From Qipengyuania aurantiaca (lineage in GTDB: Bacteria > Pseudomonadota > Alphaproteobacteria > Sphingomonadales > Sphingomonadaceae): 64,000 nt of DNA. The DNA is taken from assembly GCF_019711375.1 (NCBI RefSeq), contig NZ_CP081295.1:2269001-2333000 (forward strand), given 5' to 3'. Below the pieces are notes generated by a model. That model did not search any database and was not told the origin of the DNA. It saw only the letters and a list, made by a program, of their open reading frames with translations. Positions 17,470 through 26,415 of the stretch are shown here, one piece after another (the first letter of the stretch is position 1; each line of letters begins with the position of its first letter). The position numbers were made by a program, and so were the translations under genes.

Positions 17470-19596
17470 CTAAGTGATCGAAAATGCGTTATCTCTAATC
17501 ATCGATTGAAGATAGCGATATCCGTCCATCTTGGCGACCTCTTTAGCCACATCCCCATTTTCTAACAAAACTTTGTCGATCACTGTCAAAAACACTTTGC
17601 TGAACGCCCTGTCTCGTAACGAACTCGTGTTAGCATCGCTTGGAAATAGCATCGGAACTGCACTCGCCAGAAGAGCCTTGTTATTGCAGTGGAAGTACAT
17701 GTCAGATGGGCTGACGCCATCTATTTCATCTTCACTTAGAGGTATGAGCCCAAACAAAATAGGACCTGAAAATTCGAAACTAGCTTTCCAGCCTTGAGAC
17801 GCTATCTTCTTGCGGAATAGCGCTCTAAGTTGAACTATTTGCTCTTTGGAAACTTTAGATCCACTTACATTCGAATTTTGGCGGTACATAAATTCCGCGA
17901 TTGGCGGCTCTATTAACATTGAAGCGGCTATATATAGAGAGTTATCTTCTATAAGCCTCGCGATTAATGCCGCTTTATCGATGTTCGCTGAACTCCAATA
18001 AATTGTTCGACTGAGCGAGCATCCTGCAGTGAGAATATCGTCGCGATTAACACGATGTCGAGACTTTTTATTCACACACTGTTGTTCGAACCATCGGGCA
18101 ACAGTTCGACAATATTTGGTCAGCTGCTTTTCTCCCATGTCGTAGGAGTGCGGTTCTGCTGAAAGTATGTGGGAAGCAGCCCTCCTAGTGCTTCCTTTAG
18201 CGAACACTTTTTGCGCATTACCTGAGGCGACTTGAGTGGCAATGTTTCGTCCTAGTCCAAGTTCTTCTTCTAACTTCTCCCCATCGTGCTTCAAAACCGC
18301 GATGAGAGGTGATTTATTGTATATTCGGTCTTTCCTAGGCTTCGCGTCTAGCTCTGAGACGGTGTCGAAATGCGGCCAAAGGAAGTTGCAGACATGGTCA
18401 TTCCAACTTTGTCCCTTCTCGAGATATACGTATCGCAAATTCAACGATCGAGGGGTTGATTTGAATTCGAGAAAAGATGCATATTGAGATACATTATCGA
18501 AAGCGACATCGACGTTCCGAGAAAGCAATACGTCTTCGACTTGACGTACTGCTGGTGATTTTTTGTTTTCCAGAACACATATTGCGAGGCAATCGATTGG
18601 GTTTACTAAACCATCGAGCGCCAATAGACGGCCGGACAAATCTTGAAGGATACGATTAATATCACGACTGGTTTGGACACCTCTGGGCACTACAATCTTC
18701 AGAAGTTTGGCCAAGCGCTTTTTGTCAAGTTCATCCAAAGTTATTTCGGATGTTTTTAACGTTGAATAGACCTTGCTTTTAAAAAGGTTTTCTATTTCTT
18801 CAGAGTTGAGAAATGGGGCTACAGCTCTTACTTGAACAATCTTTTCCAAGTAGGCCCGTCCGCGGTCTAAATCGCCATCCTTACCGGCAAGCGCCTGTTC
18901 CACACGCTGCTCATCATATGCTGCGACATAGGAGATTTGATCGAAGTCTCCAACAGCTTTGAGGAGTTTCGCCATTTCCCGTACTTCGTCATCCTCAATC
19001 CGATCCATTTCATCGATAAGTACGATGATTGGGAATGAGAATGATTTAAGCCCTTCCTCGGCTTCCTTTCTTTTGGTGAAGATGCTTTCCGAGATTGAGT
19101 TTTGAGCTTTGGACCACCTGGTTAAAAGGTTGGACCCTGCCGCAAGCGCTGGTGAAATCATTCTAAGGAATGGCGAAAGTTCATCGCCGTAATCCCTCAT
19201 AGCCTTAATGGCTTTATCCTGAGCCTGTTGGCGACCGTCATTGTAAACGTCATAAGTGCCAAGATGCGACCTCAATGCTTCAGAAAGTTCTAAAAAAAAT
19301 TGAGAAAGCAAATCATTTCGGCCAGATACTAGCCATGGATTAAATCTAATTATTAATGGTTTTAAGTCGCGGTATTCATTCTCGATATGGTTTTGCAGGA
19401 GGTTCAGAATAGATGATTTTCCGCAACCCCACGGTCCAACCAATCCGAGGACAATACCAGTACTGCGTCCTTCGGAGATGAGACGGCGAGTTATGGATTT
19501 TACGAACGCCTCACGTTCCAGAAGGTCCTGCTCAAAAGTATCAATTGCGCGATGGCTACTAAGGTCCAAGATTACTTTCCCTGTGCAATTTTGCAT
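17470..19596 (-). CDS. KAP-family P-loop NTPase
   Basis: A 708-residue protein with Walker A GPWGCGKSS (54-62), the KAP-type FNPW motif (95-98) and Walker B IVLIDEMDR (191-199), followed by a long C-terminal region without a domain I know. The usual KAP transmembrane insert is not obvious, so it may be cytoplasmic. Family members are sporadically distributed and several are tied to phage defence or plasmid exclusion; I cannot assign a role here. The gene is visibly richer in A and T than all neighbours, with many AAA, TTT and ATA codons, pointing to horizontal acquisition. It is a single-gene insertion between host-like genes and the str operon. Confidence 0.82.
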   Translation of the reverse strand: MQNCTGKVILDLSSHRAIDTFEQDLLEREAFVKSITRRLISEGRSTGIVLGLVGPWGCGKSSILNLLQNHIENEYRDLKPLIIRFNPWLVSGRNDLLSQFFLELSEALRSHLGTYDVYNDGRQQAQDKAIKAMRDYGDELSPFLRMISPALAAGSNLLTRWSKAQNSISESIFTKRKEAEEGLKSFSFPIIVLIDEMDRIEDDEVREMAKLLKAVGDFDQISYVAAYDEQRVEQALAGKDGDLDRGRAYLEKIVQVRAVAPFLNSEEIENLFKSKVYSTLKTSEITLDELDKKRLAKLLKIVVPRGVQTSRDINRILQDLSGRLLALDGLVNPIDCLAICVLENKKSPAVRQVEDVLLSRNVDVAFDNVSQYASFLEFKSTPRSLNLRYVYLEKGQSWNDHVCNFLWPHFDTVSELDAKPRKDRIYNKSPLIAVLKHDGEKLEEELGLGRNIATQVASGNAQKVFAKGSTRRAASHILSAEPHSYDMGEKQLTKYCRTVARWFEQQCVNKKSRHRVNRDDILTAGCSLSRTIYWSSANIDKAALIARLIEDNSLYIAASMLIEPPIAEFMYRQNSNVSGSKVSKEQIVQLRALFRKKIASQGWKASFEFSGPILFGLIPLSEDEIDGVSPSDMYFHCNNKALLASAVPMLFPSDANTSSLRDRAFSKVFLTVIDKVLLENGDVAKEVAKMDGYRYLQSMIRDNAFSIT

Positions 19597-19655
19597 TCAG
19601 CTTTCACGGGAGCGGGTAATTTGCAACCTCGCCAAGTAGATTCCCCCACCATCCC

Positions 19656-19690
19656 TTGACCCATCCCCCCTCGCACACTATGTGCGCGCC
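19656..19690 (+). promoter_or_regulatory. Candidate str-operon promoter
   Basis: TTGACC (19656-19661), a 17-base spacer and TATGTG (19679-19684) are followed by a GC-rich CGCGCC stretch, the kind of discriminator found at stringently controlled promoters. The 12-mer TATGTGCGCGCC recurs before rpsM, and TATATGCGCGCC lies before rpsJ. Confidence 0.55.
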
Positions 19691-19771
19691 CATCCGGTGA
19701 GGGAATCGCCCTGCGCGCTTCCAACGCCGGCCAGATAGAGCTGAACATTGCCGGTCTCGTCCCGGGAGCCT

Positions 19772-19823
19772 GTCGCACATGGGATCCCATCAAAGTAGTA
19801 CTTTGATGGGTGCCCGATGCGAC
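19772..19823. repeat. Long palindromic hairpin in the str leader
   Basis: A perfect inverted repeat with 12-base arms (CCCATCAAAGTA / TACTTTGATGGG, one central G) spans 19786-19810. It is extended outwards by GGG/CCC and by GTCGCA (19772-19777) with TGCGAC (19818-19823). An overlapping 12-base palindrome ATGGGATCCCAT lies at 19779-19790. Confidence 0.85.
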
Positions 19824-20049
19824 GAGGCTCTTTTCTATTGCAGCGAAGGTCACCCAAAGTGATCGATGCTCGGGGCAGCCGTCAAAGTAACCCGGTGGCC
19901 GTGTGGGCCGATGGGTGGAGCGTTTCAGGCTCGTGCGAACAGACCGCCCCGGTGCTTTCCAGCGCCGCGCGCGTCGCAACTGCACGAACCCGACACACCA
20001 CCGATCAACCCGCTAGTCGCCACTCATTGGGAAAGCGGTTCGCCCTTTT

Positions 20050-20144
20050 CCGTTCGCCCTGAGCTTGTCGAAGGGCCGTACTGTTCTTGGAAGAAACCTG
20101 TCCTGAAGAGAAGGGCGGTGCTTCGACAAGCTCAGCACGAACGG
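20050..20144. repeat. REPIN-like inverted pair of sphingomonad REP units
   Basis: Two 27-base units in opposite orientation, 20050-20076 and 20118-20144, share CCGTTCG..CTGAGCTTGTCGAAG. Each unit also has its own small stem (GCCCT/AGGGC and GTGC/GCAC). The core GAGCTTGTCGAAG is, as I recall, a very common intergenic repeat in sphingomonads. The pair ends 47 bases before the rpsL start. Confidence 0.75.
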
Positions 20145-20191
20145 ACTTGGGGCCGATTGCCGACCCGCCAACGGTGAAGAGAAGAGAATCT

Positions 20192-20563
20192 ATGCCGACT
20201 ATTAACCAGCTGGTCCGCAAGGGCCGCGTTCCGCAGAAGGCCAAGAGCAAGGTCCCTGCAATGGAGCAGAACCCGCAGAAGCGCGGCGTTTGCACCCGCG
20301 TCTATACGACGACCCCGAAGAAGCCGAACTCGGCTCTGCGTAAAGTTGCCAAGGTTCGCCTGACCAACCAGCGCGAAGTCATCTCCTACATCCCGGGCGA
20401 AGGCCACAACCTGCAGGAGCACAGTGTTGTGCTCATCCGCGGCGGCCGTGTTCGCGACCTTCCCGGCGTTCGCTACCACGTCCTTCGCGGCGTGCTCGAT
20501 ACGCAGGGCGTGAAGGACCGCAAGCAGTCGCGCTCGAAGTACGGCGCGAAGCGTCCGAAGTAA
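20192..20563 (+). CDS. rpsL: 30S ribosomal protein S12, with Arg at position 88
   Basis: A 123-residue S12, part of the decoding centre. The conserved [12 protein letters not shown] loop keeps Lys43, but the second conserved loop reads GGRVRDLPG instead of GGRVKDLPG, so residue 88 is Arg (codon CGC at 20453-20455). Lys88Arg is a classic streptomycin-resistance change in other bacteria. The ATG at 20192 has a GAAGAGAAGAGA purine stretch upstream; the frame stays open further back but without support. It is the first gene of the str operon. Confidence 0.98.
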   Translation: MPTINQLVRKGRVPQKAKSKVPAMEQNPQKRGVCTRVYTTTPKKPNSALRKVAKVRLTNQREVISYIPGEGHNLQEHSVVLIRGGRVRDLPGVRYHVLRGVLDTQGVKDRKQSRSKYGAKRPK

Positions 20564-20610
20564 GAGTTTTCGTTTGGTGCGCTGACGGCATCCGCCGCCA
20601 GCTTTGCCGA

Positions 20611-20681
20611 GCCTACCCTCTCCCCCGCCCTTCCACCCGGAAGCATACCCTCAAGGCGGAAGGGCGGGGGAGAGGGTAGGC
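20611..20681. repeat. 24-bp perfect inverted repeat between rpsL and rpsG
   Basis: The arm 20611-20634 (starting GCCTACCCTCTCCCCC) is the exact reverse complement of 20658-20681, around a 23-base loop. It lies inside the str operon, 29 bases before rpsG, and has no T-run. It may be a mobile palindromic repeat or a processing or regulatory stem. Confidence 0.9.
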
Positions 20682-20710
20682 CCGGCCCCACTCCGAAGGA
20701 GTTTGAAAAA

Positions 20711-21181
20711 ATGTCACGTCGTCGTCGTCCCGAGAAGCGGGAAATCCTGCCTGATCCGAAATTCAACGATCAGGTCCTTTCGAAATTCATGAACAACCTG
20801 ATGTATGACGGCAAGAAGGCCGTTGCAGAAGGTATCGTCTACACCGCGCTCGACACCGTCGAGGCCAAGGCGAAGTCGAACCCGGTGGAACTGTTCCACG
20901 CAGCGCTCGACAACATCAAGCCGCAGGTCGAAGTTCGTAGCCGCCGTGTCGGTGGTGCGACCTACCAGGTGCCGGTCGAGGTTCGCCCCGAGCGTGCGCA
21001 GGCTCTCGCCATCCGCTGGCTGATCTCGGCTGCGCGCGGCCGTCCGGAAACGACCATGGCTGCCCGTCTCTCGGGCGAGCTGCTGGATGCTTCCAACAAC
21101 CGCGGCAACGCCGTCAAGAAGCGCGAAGACACGCACCGCATGGCGGACGCGAACCGCGCCTTCTCGCACTACCGCTGGTAA
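20711..21181 (+). CDS. rpsG: 30S ribosomal protein S7
   Basis: A 156-residue S7, the primary binder that nucleates assembly of the 30S head; it begins [19 protein letters not shown] and carries the conserved [16 protein letters not shown] segment. A GAAGGAG site lies nine bases before the ATG. In E. coli S7 represses translation of its own operon by binding the rpsL-rpsG gap; here that gap holds a very strong hairpin. Confidence 0.98.
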   Translation: MSRRRRPEKREILPDPKFNDQVLSKFMNNLMYDGKKAVAEGIVYTALDTVEAKAKSNPVELFHAALDNIKPQVEVRSRRVGGATYQVPVEVRPERAQALAIRWLISAARGRPETTMAARLSGELLDASNNRGNAVKKREDTHRMADANRAFSHYRW

Positions 21182-21197
21182 GGCGAGGCAGGGATGG

Positions 21198-21219
21198 GAC
21201 CGGGGGATGCCTCCCGGTC
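21198..21219 (+). other. Hairpin between rpsG and fusA
   Basis: GACCGGG (21198-21204) pairs with CCCGGTC (21213-21219) around an 8-base loop. No T-run follows, so it is more likely a processing or pausing structure than a terminator. Confidence 0.4.
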
Positions 21220-21288
21220 TCGAAACTGTCGCACTAATCCCTACATGGGGGCGGAGCTCGCTCTCCCCCGATTTACGAGGAATTCCAC

Positions 21289-23382
21289 ATGGCACGCGAA
21301 TATCCGCTCGAGCGGTACCGCAACATCGGCATCATGGCGCACATCGATGCTGGCAAGACCACCACGACCGAACGCATCCTCTACTACACCGGCAAGTCCT
21401 ACAAGATCGGCGAAGTCCACGACGGCGCCGCCACCATGGACTGGATGGAGCAGGAGCAGGAACGCGGCATCACGATCACCTCGGCTGCGACGACCACCTT
21501 CTGGTCGGCCGAAGACGGTGAAGGTCCCAAGCACCGCATCAACATCATCGACACCCCCGGCCACGTCGACTTCACCATCGAAGTCGAACGCTCGCTGCGC
21601 GTCCTTGACGGCGCGGTTGCAGTCTTCGACGGCGTTGCCGGCGTTGAACCGCAGTCCGAAACCGTCTGGCGCCAGGCTGACAAGTACGGCGTTCCGCGCA
21701 TGTGCTTCGTCAACAAACTCGACCGTACCGGCGCAGACTTCTACTACTGCGTCCAGTCGATCATCGACCGCCTCGGCGCGAACCCGCTGGTCCTCTATCT
21801 CCCGATCGGCGCGGAAAGCGACCTTGAAGGCGTGGTCGATCTCGTCAATAACCGCGGCATCGTCTGGGAAAACGACGGTCTGGGCGCGACGTTCAACTAC
21901 GTCGACATCCCGGCCGACCTCGCCGACAAGGCTGCCGAATATCGCGAGAAGCTGATCGAGACCGCCGTCGAACAGGACGACGATGTCATGGAGCAGTACC
22001 TCGAAGGTAACGAGCCCGACGCGGCGACGCTCAAGCGCCTGATCCGCAAGGGCACCATGGCGCGCGACTTCGTTCCCGTGCTGTGTGGTTCGGCGTTCAA
22101 GAACAAGGGCGTCCAGCCCCTGCTCGACGCGGTCGTCGACTACATGCCGTCGCCGCTCGACGTTCCGGCCATCAAGGGCGTCCTGCCCGATAGCGACAAG
22201 GAAGACACCCGCCCGTCGTCGGACGAAGCTCCTTTCGCTGCGCTGGCCTTCAAGATCATGAACGATCCGTTTGTCGGCTCGCTCACCTTCACCCGTATCT
22301 ACTCGGGTCACCTCACCAAGGGTTCGGTCCTGAACTCGGTGAAGGACAAGAAGGAAAAGATCGGCCGCATGCTGCTGATGCACTCGAACAACCGCGAGGA
22401 CATCGATGAAGCGTTCGCTGGCGACATCGTCGCTATCGCAGGCCTCAAGGAAACTACCACCGGCGACACCCTGTGTGCGTCGAGCGCTCCGATCATTCTC
22501 GAGCGCATGGAGTTCCCCGAGCCGGTGATCGAACTGTCGGTCGAACCGAAGACCAAGGCCGACCAGGAAAAGATGGGCGTCGCCCTCAACCGCCTGGCCG
22601 CTGAAGACCCGAGCTTCCGCGTCACCACCGACCACGAGTCGGGCCAGACGATCATCAAGGGCATGGGCGAGCTTCACCTCGACATCCTCGTCGATCGCAT
22701 GAAGCGCGAGTTCAAGGTCGAAGCCAACGTCGGCGCACCGCAGGTCGCGTATCGCGAATACCTCGGCAAGCCGGTGGACGTCGATTACACCCACAAGAAG
22801 CAGTCGGGTGGTTCGGGTCAGTTCGGCCGCGTCAAGGTCAAGGTCACCCCGGGTGAGCGCGGCCAGGGCTTCGTGTTCGAAGACAGCATCAAGGGCGGTA
22901 ACATTCCGAAGGAATATATCCCCGCGATCGAAAAGGGCTTCCGCGAGCAGGCCGAAAGCGGCCATCTCGTCGGCTTCCCGATCATCGACTTCACGGTCGA
23001 ACTTTACGACGGTGCGTACCATGACGTCGACTCGAGCGCGATCGCGTTCGAAATCGCCGGTCGCGGTGCCATGCGCGAAGTCGCCGAGCGTTCGGGCATC
23101 AAGCTGCTGGAACCGATCATGAAGGTCGAGGTCGTGACTCCCGAGGATTACCTCGGCGACGTCATCGGCGACCTCAACTCGCGTCGTGGCCAGATCCAGG
23201 GCACCGACAGCCGCGGCAACGCACAGGCTGTCGAAGCCAACGTGCCGCTCGCGAACATGTTCGGTTACGTGAACGAGCTGCGTTCCTTCACCCAGGGCCG
23301 TGCTCAGTACTCGATGCAGTTCAGCCACTACGACGAAGTTCCGGCGAACGTGGCTCAGGAAGTCAAGGAGAAGCTTGCGTAA
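21289..23382 (+). CDS. fusA: Elongation factor G
   Basis: A 697-residue translocase GTPase that moves tRNA and mRNA through the ribosome. G1 [12 protein letters not shown], the switch I region [14 protein letters not shown]3 DTPGHVDF and G4 NKLDRTGAD are all present, followed by domains II-V of normal length. ACGAGGAATT precedes the ATG. Third gene of the str operon, 107 bases after rpsG. Confidence 0.98.
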   Translation: MAREYPLERYRNIGIMAHIDAGKTTTTERILYYTGKSYKIGEVHDGAATMDWMEQEQERGITITSAATTTFWSAEDGEGPKHRINIIDTPGHVDFTIEVERSLRVLDGAVAVFDGVAGVEPQSETVWRQADKYGVPRMCFVNKLDRTGADFYYCVQSIIDRLGANPLVLYLPIGAESDLEGVVDLVNNRGIVWENDGLGATFNYVDIPADLADKAAEYREKLIETAVEQDDDVMEQYLEGNEPDAATLKRLIRKGTMARDFVPVLCGSAFKNKGVQPLLDAVVDYMPSPLDVPAIKGVLPDSDKEDTRPSSDEAPFAALAFKIMNDPFVGSLTFTRIYSGHLTKGSVLNSVKDKKEKIGRMLLMHSNNREDIDEAFAGDIVAIAGLKETTTGDTLCASSAPIILERMEFPEPVIELSVEPKTKADQEKMGVALNRLAAEDPSFRVTTDHESGQTIIKGMGELHLDILVDRMKREFKVEANVGAPQVAYREYLGKPVDVDYTHKKQSGGSGQFGRVKVKVTPGERGQGFVFEDSIKGGNIPKEYIPAIEKGFREQAESGHLVGFPIIDFTVELYDGAYHDVDSSAIAFEIAGRGAMREVAERSGIKLLEPIMKVEVVTPEDYLGDVIGDLNSRRGQIQGTDSRGNAQAVEANVPLANMFGYVNELRSFTQGRAQYSMQFSHYDEVPANVAQEVKEKLA

Positions 23383-23403
23383 GCGAGGCTTCCAGTCTAG
23401 GGG

Positions 23404-23430
23404 CGGCGCCTGATTCCGCGGGCGCCGTTT
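23404..23430 (+). terminator. Hairpin with short T-run between fusA and tuf
   Basis: CGGCGCC (23404-23410) pairs with GGCGCCG (23421-23427), followed by TTT. It could lower read-through from fusA into tuf or mark an RNA processing site. Confidence 0.45.
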
Positions 23431-23473
23431 CCAACCCGCAGAAATTCACTTTCAGATTAGAGGTTATTGGAAA

Positions 23474-24649
23474 ATGGCGAAGGAAAAATTCGAGCGTAAC
23501 AAGCCGCACGTCAACGTTGGCACCATCGGCCACGTCGACCACGGCAAGACCACGCTGACCGCAGCAATCACCAAGGTTCTCGGCTCGGCCGTCGATTTCG
23601 CAAACATCGACAAGGCTCCCGAAGAGCGTGAGCGCGGCATCACCATCTCGACCGCGCACGTCGAATACGAAACCGACGCGCGTCACTACGCACACGTCGA
23701 CTGCCCGGGTCACGCCGACTACGTGAAGAACATGATCACCGGTGCAGCCCAGATGGACGGCGCCATCCTGGTCGTGAACGCAGCTGACGGCCCGATGCCG
23801 CAGACTCGCGAGCACATCCTGCTTGCACGCCAGGTCGGCGTTCCGGCCCTGGTCGTATACATGAACAAGGTCGACCAGGTCGACGACGAGGAAATCCTCG
23901 AGCTCGTCGAACTCGAAGTTCGTGAACTCCTCAGCTCGTACGACTTCGACGGCGACAACATCGCCATCGTCAAGGGCTCGGCTCTGGCCGCTCTCGAAGG
24001 TCGCGATCCGGAAATCGGTGAGAACTCGATCAAGGAACTGATGGACGCCGTTGACGCGAACATCCCGACCCCCGATCGTCCGGTCGACAAGGACTTCCTG
24101 ATGCCGATCGAAGACGTGTTCTCGATCTCGGGTCGTGGTACGGTTGTCACCGGCCGCGTCGAAACCGGCGTTGTGAACGTTGGCGACGAAGTCGAAATCG
24201 TTGGCATCAAGGACACCACCAAGACGACCGTCACCGGCGTCGAAATGTTCCGCAAGCTGCTCGATCGCGGTGAAGCTGGCGACAACATCGGTGCCCTGAT
24301 CCGCGGCGTCGGCCGTGAAGAAGTCGAGCGTGGCCAGGTTCTCGCGAAGCCGGGTTCGGTTACGCCGCACACCGAGTTCAGCGCAGAAGTCTACGTCCTG
24401 TCGAAGGACGAAGGCGGCCGTCACACGCCGTTCTTCGCGAACTACCGTCCGCAGTTCTACTTCCGCACCACCGACGTCACCGGCGAAGTGATCCTTCCCG
24501 AAGGCACCGAAATGGTGATGCCGGGCGACAACGTGACGATCGACGTCAAGCTGATCGCTCCGATCGCCATGGACCAGGGCCTGCGCTTCGCAATCCGCGA
24601 AGGCGGCCGTACGGTCGGCTCGGGCGTCGTCGGCTCGATCAAGAAGTAA
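23474..24649 (+). CDS. tuf: Elongation factor Tu
   Basis: A 391-residue GTPase that delivers aminoacyl-tRNA to the ribosome. Visible motifs are G1 [11 protein letters not shown], switch [12 protein letters not shown]3 DCPGHADY and G4 MNKVD, with the usual C-terminal GRTVGSGVV. It lies 91 bases after fusA and is followed by a strong terminator, so it closes the str operon. Only this tuf copy is visible in the window. Confidence 0.98.
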   Translation: MAKEKFERNKPHVNVGTIGHVDHGKTTLTAAITKVLGSAVDFANIDKAPEERERGITISTAHVEYETDARHYAHVDCPGHADYVKNMITGAAQMDGAILVVNAADGPMPQTREHILLARQVGVPALVVYMNKVDQVDDEEILELVELEVRELLSSYDFDGDNIAIVKGSALAALEGRDPEIGENSIKELMDAVDANIPTPDRPVDKDFLMPIEDVFSISGRGTVVTGRVETGVVNVGDEVEIVGIKDTTKTTVTGVEMFRKLLDRGEAGDNIGALIRGVGREEVERGQVLAKPGSVTPHTEFSAEVYVLSKDEGGRHTPFFANYRPQFYFRTTDVTGEVILPEGTEMVMPGDNVTIDVKLIAPIAMDQGLRFAIREGGRTVGSGVVGSIKK

Positions 24650-24687
24650 GCTTCGAACTTTCGAAGTCAGCTTCTGCTGAAATAGCG

Positions 24688-24729
24688 GGGCCCGCCTTCC
24701 TTTGAGGGGAGGGCGGGCCCTTCGCTTTT
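24688..24729 (+). terminator. Rho-independent terminator of the str operon
   Basis: GGGCCCGCC (24688-24696) pairs with GGCGGGCCC (24712-24720), with TTCC/GGGA able to extend the stem, followed by TTCGCTTTT. Confidence 0.85.
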
Positions 24730-24809
24730 GGTGTGAGCGGTGAAAACGGCAGAAATGCACACTTCACCGCACGCGATGGACGGCAGTTCGCGCTGTTGGA
24801 AATCGGGGG

Positions 24810-24844
24810 TTGTCAGATCGGGGTCTCCCCCGTATATGCGCGCC
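24810..24844 (+). promoter_or_regulatory. Candidate S10-operon promoter
   Basis: TTGTCA (24810-24815), a 17-base spacer and TATATG (24833-24838) are followed by CGCGCC, the same layout as the candidate str promoter. It would give a leader of about 140 bases before rpsJ. Confidence 0.6.
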
Positions 24845-24987
24845 CACAGACAGGGATTCGTCCCTATCGATAGAATTCACGGAAGGTCGCCCGCAACCGG
24901 GAAACCGGGCTCACAGTGGGGCTGACCTTTCTTTTTGTTTGCGGGCCACCCGCTGGTCCGCTTGGCTCTTTCGCATCGGTGTAGGTA

Positions 24988-25299
24988 ATGGAAGCACAGA
25001 ATATCCGCATTCGCCTCAAGGCGTTCGACCATCGCGTTCTCGACCAGGCAACTGGCGAAATCGCAGACACCGCGCGTCGCACGGGTGCCCTTATTCGTGG
25101 TCCCATTCCCATGCCGACGCGTATCGAGAAGTTCACCGTGAACCGCGGCCCGCACATCGACAAGAAGTCGCGCGAGCAGTTCGAGGTGCGCACCTACAAG
25201 CGTCTGCTCGACATCGTGCAGCCCAACGCCCAGACCGTCGATGCGCTGATGAAGCTCGACCTCGCTGCTGGCGTGAACGTCGAAATCAAGCTCGCCTAG
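24988..25299 (+). CDS. rpsJ: 30S ribosomal protein S10
   Basis: A 103-residue S10 (NusE), a 30S head protein that also acts in NusB-linked antitermination. It carries the conserved [19 protein letters not shown] loop and ends in VNVEIKLA. First gene of the large S10-spc run; GTAGGTA precedes the ATG. An unusually long 244-base gap with strong RNA structure follows before rplC. Confidence 0.98.
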   Translation: MEAQNIRIRLKAFDHRVLDQATGEIADTARRTGALIRGPIPMPTRIEKFTVNRGPHIDKKSREQFEVRTYKRLLDIVQPNAQTVDALMKLDLAAGVNVEIKLA

Positions 25300-25543
25300 G
25301 CGATCTCGATTGGTCCTCCTGCCGGACTTGAAACGGCAGGGAAGTTTCAGGGGCGCTCGATAGCCCCGCCGGTTCGCAAGAGCAGGCAAGACATCGGGAT
25401 ACCGCCGGATTTCATCCGGGACTGCGTCCCCCGTCTGCTTCCTTCGGGAAGCAATCAGCCCGGACGGGGGCACGCATCGCACAATCGGGCTGGCACGCAC
25501 CCTGGGGATGAGCTCCTTGGTGCCTCTGTTGAGGAGTTTGACG
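25300..25543 (+). promoter_or_regulatory. Structured 244-base RNA between rpsJ and rplC
   Basis: Four hairpins can be drawn: 25318-25324 with 25334-25340; 25350-25354 with 25363-25367; 25405-25410 with 25414-25419; and a large one at 25424-25475, in which a 12-bp outer stem encloses GCTTCC-TTCG-GGAAGC. This much structure is unusual for a gap within an operon and suggests a regulatory leader for rplC and downstream genes. Confidence 0.5.
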
Positions 25544-26413
25544 ATGCGCACAGGCGTTATCGCAAAGAAAGTCGGGATGACCCGCCTCTTCCAGGAGGAC
25601 GGACGGCACGTACCCGTGACCGTTCTTTCGCTGGAAGATTGCCAGGTCACCGCACATCGTACCGAAGACCGTGACGGCTACTACGGCGTCCAGGTCGGTT
25701 CGGGCGAAGCGAAGCAGAAGAACGTGAACAAGCCGCAGCGCGAAGCTTTTGCCAAGGCAGAAGTCGCGCTGAAGATGAAGGTCGGTGAATTCCGCGTGGA
25801 CAGCGAGGAAGCCCTGCTTCCGGTCGGCGCCCGCATTTCGGCCGAACACTTCATTGCCGGCCAGAAGGTCGACATCACCGGCCACACCCAGGGTAAGGGC
25901 TTTGCCGGCGCCATGAAGCGTTGGGGCTTCGGCGGTCTGCGCGCCACCCACGGTGTTTCGATCTCGCACCGCTCGCACGGTTCGACGGGTAACCGTCAGG
26001 ATCCGGGCCGCGTGTTCAAGGGCAAGAAGATGGCCGGTCACATGGGTGACCGCCAGCGCACGCAGCAGAACCTCGAGATCGTGCGCACCGACGCCGATCG
26101 CGGTCTCCTCTTCGTCAAGGGCTCGGTCCCGGGTGCGAAGAATGGCTGGCTGATGGTTCGCGACGCTGTGAAGGTCGCTATGCCGGAGAACCTCCCGTTC
26201 CCGGGCGTGATGCGCCGCAACGAAGACGAGTTCAAATCGGAAGAAGCCGATGCTGGTCTGATCGAAAGCGCAGCCGAACACGAAGTCGGCACTGAAGTTT
26301 CCGCTGAGCAGCAGGAAAAGCTGATGCAGCAGCAGGAAGCCGGTGCAGACGCCGAAACCACCACCGATGGTGCAGCCGATGCTGCCACCGACGGTGAAAG
26401 CAAGGAGTCCTGA
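25544..26413 (+). CDS. rplC: 50S ribosomal protein L3 with a long acidic C-terminal tail
   Basis: L3 nucleates 50S assembly and reaches towards the peptidyl-transferase centre. It begins [20 protein letters not shown], with the usual central loop [21 protein letters not shown]. The product has 289 residues, well above the roughly 210 of E. coli, because residues about 226-289 form a tail rich in Glu, Asp, Ala and Gln. GAGGAG lies ten bases before the chosen ATG; a frame opening at 25508 lacks support. Confidence 0.97.
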   Translation: MRTGVIAKKVGMTRLFQEDGRHVPVTVLSLEDCQVTAHRTEDRDGYYGVQVGSGEAKQKNVNKPQREAFAKAEVALKMKVGEFRVDSEEALLPVGARISAEHFIAGQKVDITGHTQGKGFAGAMKRWGFGGLRATHGVSISHRSHGSTGNRQDPGRVFKGKKMAGHMGDRQRTQQNLEIVRTDADRGLLFVKGSVPGAKNGWLMVRDAVKVAMPENLPFPGVMRRNEDEFKSEEADAGLIESAAEHEVGTEVSAEQQEKLMQQQEAGADAETTTDGAADAATDGESKES

Positions 26414-26415
26414 TC

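Larger units (their letters stand above)
19597..20191 (+). other. 595-base noncoding region: probable str-operon leader
   Basis: No convincing gene lies here. It holds a candidate promoter (19656-19684), a long palindromic hairpin (19772-19823), a REPIN-like pair (20050-20144) and the rpsL ribosome-binding site. If the promoter is right, the rpsL transcript has a leader of about 500 bases. Confidence 0.6.
24650..24987 (+). other. 338-base noncoding region between tuf and rpsJ
   Basis: It contains the tuf terminator (24688-24729), the candidate S10-operon promoter (24810-24844) and about 140 bases of rpsJ leader including a T-rich stretch near 24928-24940. I see no gene in it. Confidence 0.7.

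Noticed and set aside
17285..19650. Direct repeats or a tRNA flanking the KAP gene as integration sites
   Set aside because: I compared the two flanks and found no matching repeat and no tRNA-like sequence, so the mechanism of insertion cannot be told.
21241..23328. A 695-codon open frame antisense to fusA
   Set aside because: Shadow of strongly biased fusA codons; no start signal and no motif.
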